7,810 nucleotides of DNA from Clostridiales bacterium UBA4696 (GTDB taxonomy: Bacteria > Bacillota > Clostridia > Oscillospirales > Oscillospiraceae). The translations under genes were made by a program, and so were the position numbers. Position 1 is the first letter of the stretch; each line of letters begins with the position of its first letter. The notes under the pieces are model-generated. The model worked only from the letters and a program-made list of their open reading frames with translations, did no database searches and was not told where the DNA came from. The DNA is taken from the NCBI GenBank assembly GCA_002404795.1, contig DHKK01000073.1, positions 1-7,810 of the forward strand. Reading direction: 5' to 3'. This document shows positions 5,335 to 7,810 of the stretch, piece after piece.

Positions 5335-5970
5335 ATGACGCGCGAAACCATAGCAAACATCGTAAAAGGAAGCGGCGTTTCGGCCGGAGAGCTGATTTTG
5401 ATCCACTTCTGGGGCGAAAACGCCGACAAGACCGCCGCCGATCAGTTTGCCGCCGCCGTCGCCGCGCTGGGCGCTTCGCCGGTCGTTTTGCAGCAGGCGT
5501 GGTCCGTCAACCGGGAGATCTTTGCGGGCGCGAAGGAGAGCTGCTTTGATGACCGGTACGTTGGCCTGTTTTCGAAGTTCGACGCGGTCCTGGACGTATT
5601 CGCCTGCCAGCCGATCGTGCTCGGATACGAGCTGGAGGATGCGCAGCTGGAGCTGACCGGGCGCACGTGGCTGGCCGACGCCGGAGACGGCGATCTGCCC
5701 TGCGGCGAAATTTATATCGCCCCGGTCGAGGCGAAGACCAACGGCGAGGTGTTCTTCGGGACGCTCTATCTGGAGGGCGAGGCATACACGGACGTGACCC
5801 TGCAGGTCACGAACGGCGAGATCACCCGCAGCAGCCAGAAAGCGGCCGCGGCCTATGAGAAGGCCAAAGAACATCACGACCCGGTCCGGCTGCAGATCGA
5901 GAAGCTCAAGCTCGATACCGTCGGCGAGATCCAAACGCAGTTCAAAAAGATCTGGGAGGGAGCAGAATGA
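5335..5970 (+). CDS. Short protein resembling part of M29 (aminopeptidase T) metallopeptidases
   Basis: The protein is 211 residues from the ATG at 5335, which follows GGAGGAGGT (5320-5328); the in-frame GTG at 5329 overlaps that site. Residues 1-65 (GVSAGELILIHFWGE...) resemble the N-terminal domain of M29 aminopeptidases. Residues 104-165 (LTGRTWLADAGDGDLPCGEIYIAP, then NGEV...) match the strand region with the family's GEVF(T/I)AP motif, whose glutamate is a metal ligand (here E125). Typical M29 enzymes have about 320-410 residues. Here the middle segment is shortened, and the C-terminal part with the other metal-binding Glu, His and Asp residues is absent, replaced by a charged helix (about 166-211). 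Peptidase activity is therefore doubtful. The frame is clean, well expressed by its signals and overlaps the next gene by four bases, so it looks like a functional short form. The family assignment is from memory of motifs. Confidence 0.7.
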   Translation: MTRETIANIVKGSGVSAGELILIHFWGENADKTAADQFAAAVAALGASPVVLQQAWSVNREIFAGAKESCFDDRYVGLFSKFDAVLDVFACQPIVLGYELEDAQLELTGRTWLADAGDGDLPCGEIYIAPVEAKTNGEVFFGTLYLEGEAYTDVTLQVTNGEITRSSQKAAAAYEKAKEHHDPVRLQIEKLKLDTVGEIQTQFKKIWEGAE

Positions 5971-6524
5971 CAGAAACGGAAGCCATTCGCCTGTTCAAAT
6001 GCCTGTCGGATAAATCCCGGCTGCAGATCCTCAAATCGCTGGCGATCGAGGATATGTACGTCGAGCGTCTGGCCGAGCGTCTGGGGATCACCGCGCCGAC
6101 CGTGTCGTTCCACCTCAAAAAGCTGGCGGACGCCGGGGCGGTCACGTCCTACAAGAGCCAGTATTACATGATGTACTCGCTCAAAAAGGAGATCTTCGAG
6201 ACCAGCATGCTGGACATCCTGCGCGAAAAGTCCGACGAGGCCGCGGTGCAGGCCCAGCGGGACGCGGAATACCGGCAGAAGGTGATCGACACCTTCTTTG
6301 CCTACGGCAAGCTGAAGGCGATCCCCGCCCAGCGCAAAAAGGAGCGGATCATTCTCGAGGAGATCGTCAAGGCGTTCGCGTTTGGCCGCATCTATTCCGA
6401 GCGCGAGGTCAACATCATCATCGCCGATTATCACGATGATTTCTGTTCCATCCGCCGGGATATGATCGCTGAAAAGCTGCTGGCGCGGGACACGAAGGGC
6501 TACTGGCGCGTCAAGCCGGAATAA
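5967..6524 (+). CDS. ArsR-type HTH regulator with C-terminal DUF2087 domain
   Basis: This 185-residue protein starts inside the preceding gene's stop (ATGA) behind GGGAGGG. Residues 1-75 form an ArsR-like winged helix: LFKCLSDKSRLQILKSL, then the HTH with recognition helix APTVSFHLKKLADAG (about 43-57) and a wing at 60-72. The ArsR/SmtB metal-binding motif (ELCVCDL-type) is missing and only two cysteines exist (12, 160), so metal sensing is unlikely. A charged linker leads to a DUF2087-type domain at about 102-172, recognisable by KLKAIPAQRKKERIILEEI, YSEREVNIIIADYHDDF and IRRDMI, and ending in GYWRV. DUF2087 has no established biochemical role. The protein probably represses its own operon through palindromes in the 5272-5310 promoter. 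Its effector may relate to the co-transcribed M29-like protein, but that is inference. Confidence 0.9.
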   Translation: MTETEAIRLFKCLSDKSRLQILKSLAIEDMYVERLAERLGITAPTVSFHLKKLADAGAVTSYKSQYYMMYSLKKEIFETSMLDILREKSDEAAVQAQRDAEYRQKVIDTFFAYGKLKAIPAQRKKERIILEEIVKAFAFGRIYSEREVNIIIADYHDDFCSIRRDMIAEKLLARDTKGYWRVKPE

Positions 6525-6558
6525 AAAACCCTGCCCGGTGGACTCCACCGGGCAGGGT
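6525..6558 (-). terminator. Terminator in a convergent gap, strongest for the minus-strand gene
   Basis: A 15-pair inverted repeat (ACCCTGCCCGGTGGA, 6528-6542, with its complement at 6544-6558) forms a GC-rich hairpin with a minimal loop. On the minus strand it is followed by TTTTTTATT (complement of 6520-6528), an excellent T-tract. On the plus strand it is followed only by ATCGTTATAG. It therefore chiefly ends the large minus-strand gene, and may act weakly on the ArsR operon, whose stop codon lies immediately beside it. Confidence 0.88.
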
Positions 6559-6562
6559 ATCG

Positions 6563-7810
6563 TTATAGCAGCGCGATCACCGCGTCCGCAAACGGCTGGG
6601 TCAGAAATTCCACGCGCCATTCCACGTCGCTCTGCACCGGTTCAAAGTGCAGGGCGGAGCAGACACCGCGGCTGCCCTCCGGCCCGGGACCGGCCACGAG
6701 CGCGGCCGGCCCGTCCGCGCCGCCGATGATGCCGATGCAGGCGGCGCTGCTCTGCGCCTCCGGCGCAGCGGCATCCGCGCATGGGCCGATCTCCAGCGGC
6801 CGGTCGCCCGCATCGCAGTCACAGATCCGGATGTCCTCGCTTGGCGAGGGGGAGAGCGTGTAGCGCATGGCGGTGAAATGCGTCGGGTAAAACGCGGTGA
6901 GCAGCCCGCGCGGAAGCGTTTCCTGTGCCAGCTCCTGCACCTGCAGCGTATAGTCCGTCCCGCTGACCGGATGGGAGAAGGTGAACGAATCGCCGGGCGC
7001 ATGGACCTTGAAGTGCGGGCCGGGCACGCGGCACGGCCGCTGCTGCATCGTCAGCGTCAGCGTCCGGATCTCCGGGCGGCGCTTGCCCGCCCACAAAAAG
7101 GAGAACCGACAGAGCATCCACCCGCAGGCAGCGTCCAGCCCGTAATGGCGGAGCATCCGCTCCGCCTCCGGCGCGCGGAAGCTCTTTGGCAGGCAGGGAT
7201 TATGACACACCGAGCAGCCGTGCGAGAGCTGCAGCGGCCGGCCGTTCAGCGTGAGCTGTGGGTCGGGCCGCATGCCGAGTGGGTTGTCAAGATCGATCTG
7301 CAGCTGCTGCTCCGGCGTAAAATTGTCGCGCGAGTCGTTTTCCGGGCTGAGCTCCCATTTGCGCAGGAACCTGCGGATCTCGTCCGCCTCCGCGCGCATG
7401 CAGACGTCCACGACCAGCCCCCTGCCGCAGGCGTACGCCGCGGGGACGACCCAATGGCGCCCCGCCCAGTCGAACTGCGTCCCAAGCCGGAGCTCGGTCC
7501 CGGCGCGGCCGTTTCCCCGTCCGCCCCAGAAGCCGCCGTCAAAGAAGACCTTCCAGTCCGGCGCCGCTGGTTCTGCCGCCGGACACCCGGTGACATCGTA
7601 ATATTCCTCTGTGTACTTGATGCTGCCGGGGTCAAAGGCTGCCTGCAGCTCCCGGAGATAGGCCCACGGGTGCTCCATCGGGGTGAGGCCCAGCTGCGCG
7701 GCGAGGGCGGACAGGCATGCTTCCTGCTCCGCTGTGGGAGGATTTTCCCGCAAAAAAGCGTCAAACTGCGCTTCCTCCCACATCCACGCCTGCTCCAGCG
7801 CGGCGGTATC
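6563..7810 (-). CDS. Uncharacterised protein with IIGGADGP motif (N-terminus beyond right edge)
   Basis: The frame is open from the right window edge to the stop at 6563-6565. It gives at least 415 residues. An internal ATG at 7783 could start a 406-residue form, but the nine upstream codons (DTAALEQAW) read on smoothly in the same style, so the true start is probably outside. Using 7783 as residue 1, visible elements are FFDGGFWGGRGNGRAGTELR (80-99), a tryptophan/aromatic-rich core, a cysteine cluster C190-x2-C193-x3-C197 with nearby histidines, several further aromatic beta-like stretches, and CIGIIGGADGPAAL (349-362). That last motif matches the conserved GIIGGADGPTAI segment of Na+-pumping decarboxylase beta subunits, yet there are no membrane segments around it. 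The protein looks cytosolic. I recall similar hypothetical proteins in gut Clostridia, but no function is known to me. It is followed by a strong terminator. Confidence 0.8.
   Translation of the reverse strand, partial: DTAALEQAWMWEEAQFDAFLRENPPTAEQEACLSALAAQLGLTPMEHPWAYLRELQAAFDPGSIKYTEEYYDVTGCPAAEPAAPDWKVFFDGGFWGGRGNGRAGTELRLGTQFDWAGRHWVVPAAYACGRGLVVDVCMRAEADEIRRFLRKWELSPENDSRDNFTPEQQLQIDLDNPLGMRPDPQLTLNGRPLQLSHGCSVCHNPCLPKSFRAPEAERMLRHYGLDAACGWMLCRFSFLWAGKRRPEIRTLTLTMQQRPCRVPGPHFKVHAPGDSFTFSHPVSGTDYTLQVQELAQETLPRGLLTAFYPTHFTAMRYTLSPSPSEDIRICDCDAGDRPLEIGPCADAAAPEAQSSAACIGIIGGADGPAALVAGPGPEGSRGVCSALHFEPVQSDVEWRVEFLTQPFADAVIALL

Noticed and set aside
7783..7810. Treating the right-edge gene as complete with a start at 7783
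   Set aside because: The frame stays open to the window edge with natural-looking residues, so the start is more likely outside. A GGAG nine bases upstream keeps 7783 possible but not preferred.

Overview
The window looks like chromosomal core and near-core DNA from a GC-rich member of the Clostridia, most likely a gut Oscillospiraceae/Ruminococcaceae-type organism. This is inferred from several signs: strong AGGAGG-type ribosome binding sites, AT-rich promoters of the low-GC Gram-positive type inside GC-rich coding DNA, a PPi-type phosphofructokinase, a type Ic aspartate aminotransferase, and a CRP-like regulator divergent from a ferredoxin pair. No mobile element, CRISPR array, tRNA or rRNA is visible. 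No stretch of 300 bases lacks a gene.

Layout. (1) 1-518 (-) is the N-terminal part of class II fructose-bisphosphate aldolase, cut by the window edge. It is divergent from a PPi-type phosphofructokinase at 667-1905 (+). Both promoters can be read in the 148-base gap, with -35 boxes 8 bases apart, so two adjacent glycolytic steps share one control region. (2) A hairpin at 1928-1961 separates the kinase from a convergent type Ic aspartate aminotransferase, 1977-3254 (-), which has its own promoter. (3) 3362-4024 (-) encodes a CRP/FNR-family regulator, divergent from a two-gene operon at 4112-5163 (+): a small Cys-rich zinc-ribbon protein and a ferredoxin-domain protein with many extra cysteines. 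The shared gap holds a CRP-geometry palindrome (TGTTG-N6-CAACA). It is centred about 41.5 bases upstream of the predicted operon start and just downstream of the predicted regulator start, which suggests activation of the operon and autorepression of the regulator. (4) After a perfect 34-base palindromic terminator comes a second two-gene operon (5335-6524, +): a short protein resembling part of M29 aminopeptidases, and an ArsR-type HTH protein with a C-terminal DUF2087 domain. The promoter is near-consensus and carries two palindromes that could be autoregulatory operators. (5) A convergent hairpin separates it from a large uncharacterised protein, 6563-7810 (-), open at the right edge. That protein contains an isolated IIGGADGP motif otherwise known from the beta subunits of sodium-pumping decarboxylases.

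The most interesting parts are the CRP-like regulator/ferredoxin unit with its readable operator, the reduced M29-like protein coupled to an ArsR-DUF2087 regulator, and the displaced decarboxylase motif. The central metabolic genes look ordinary.
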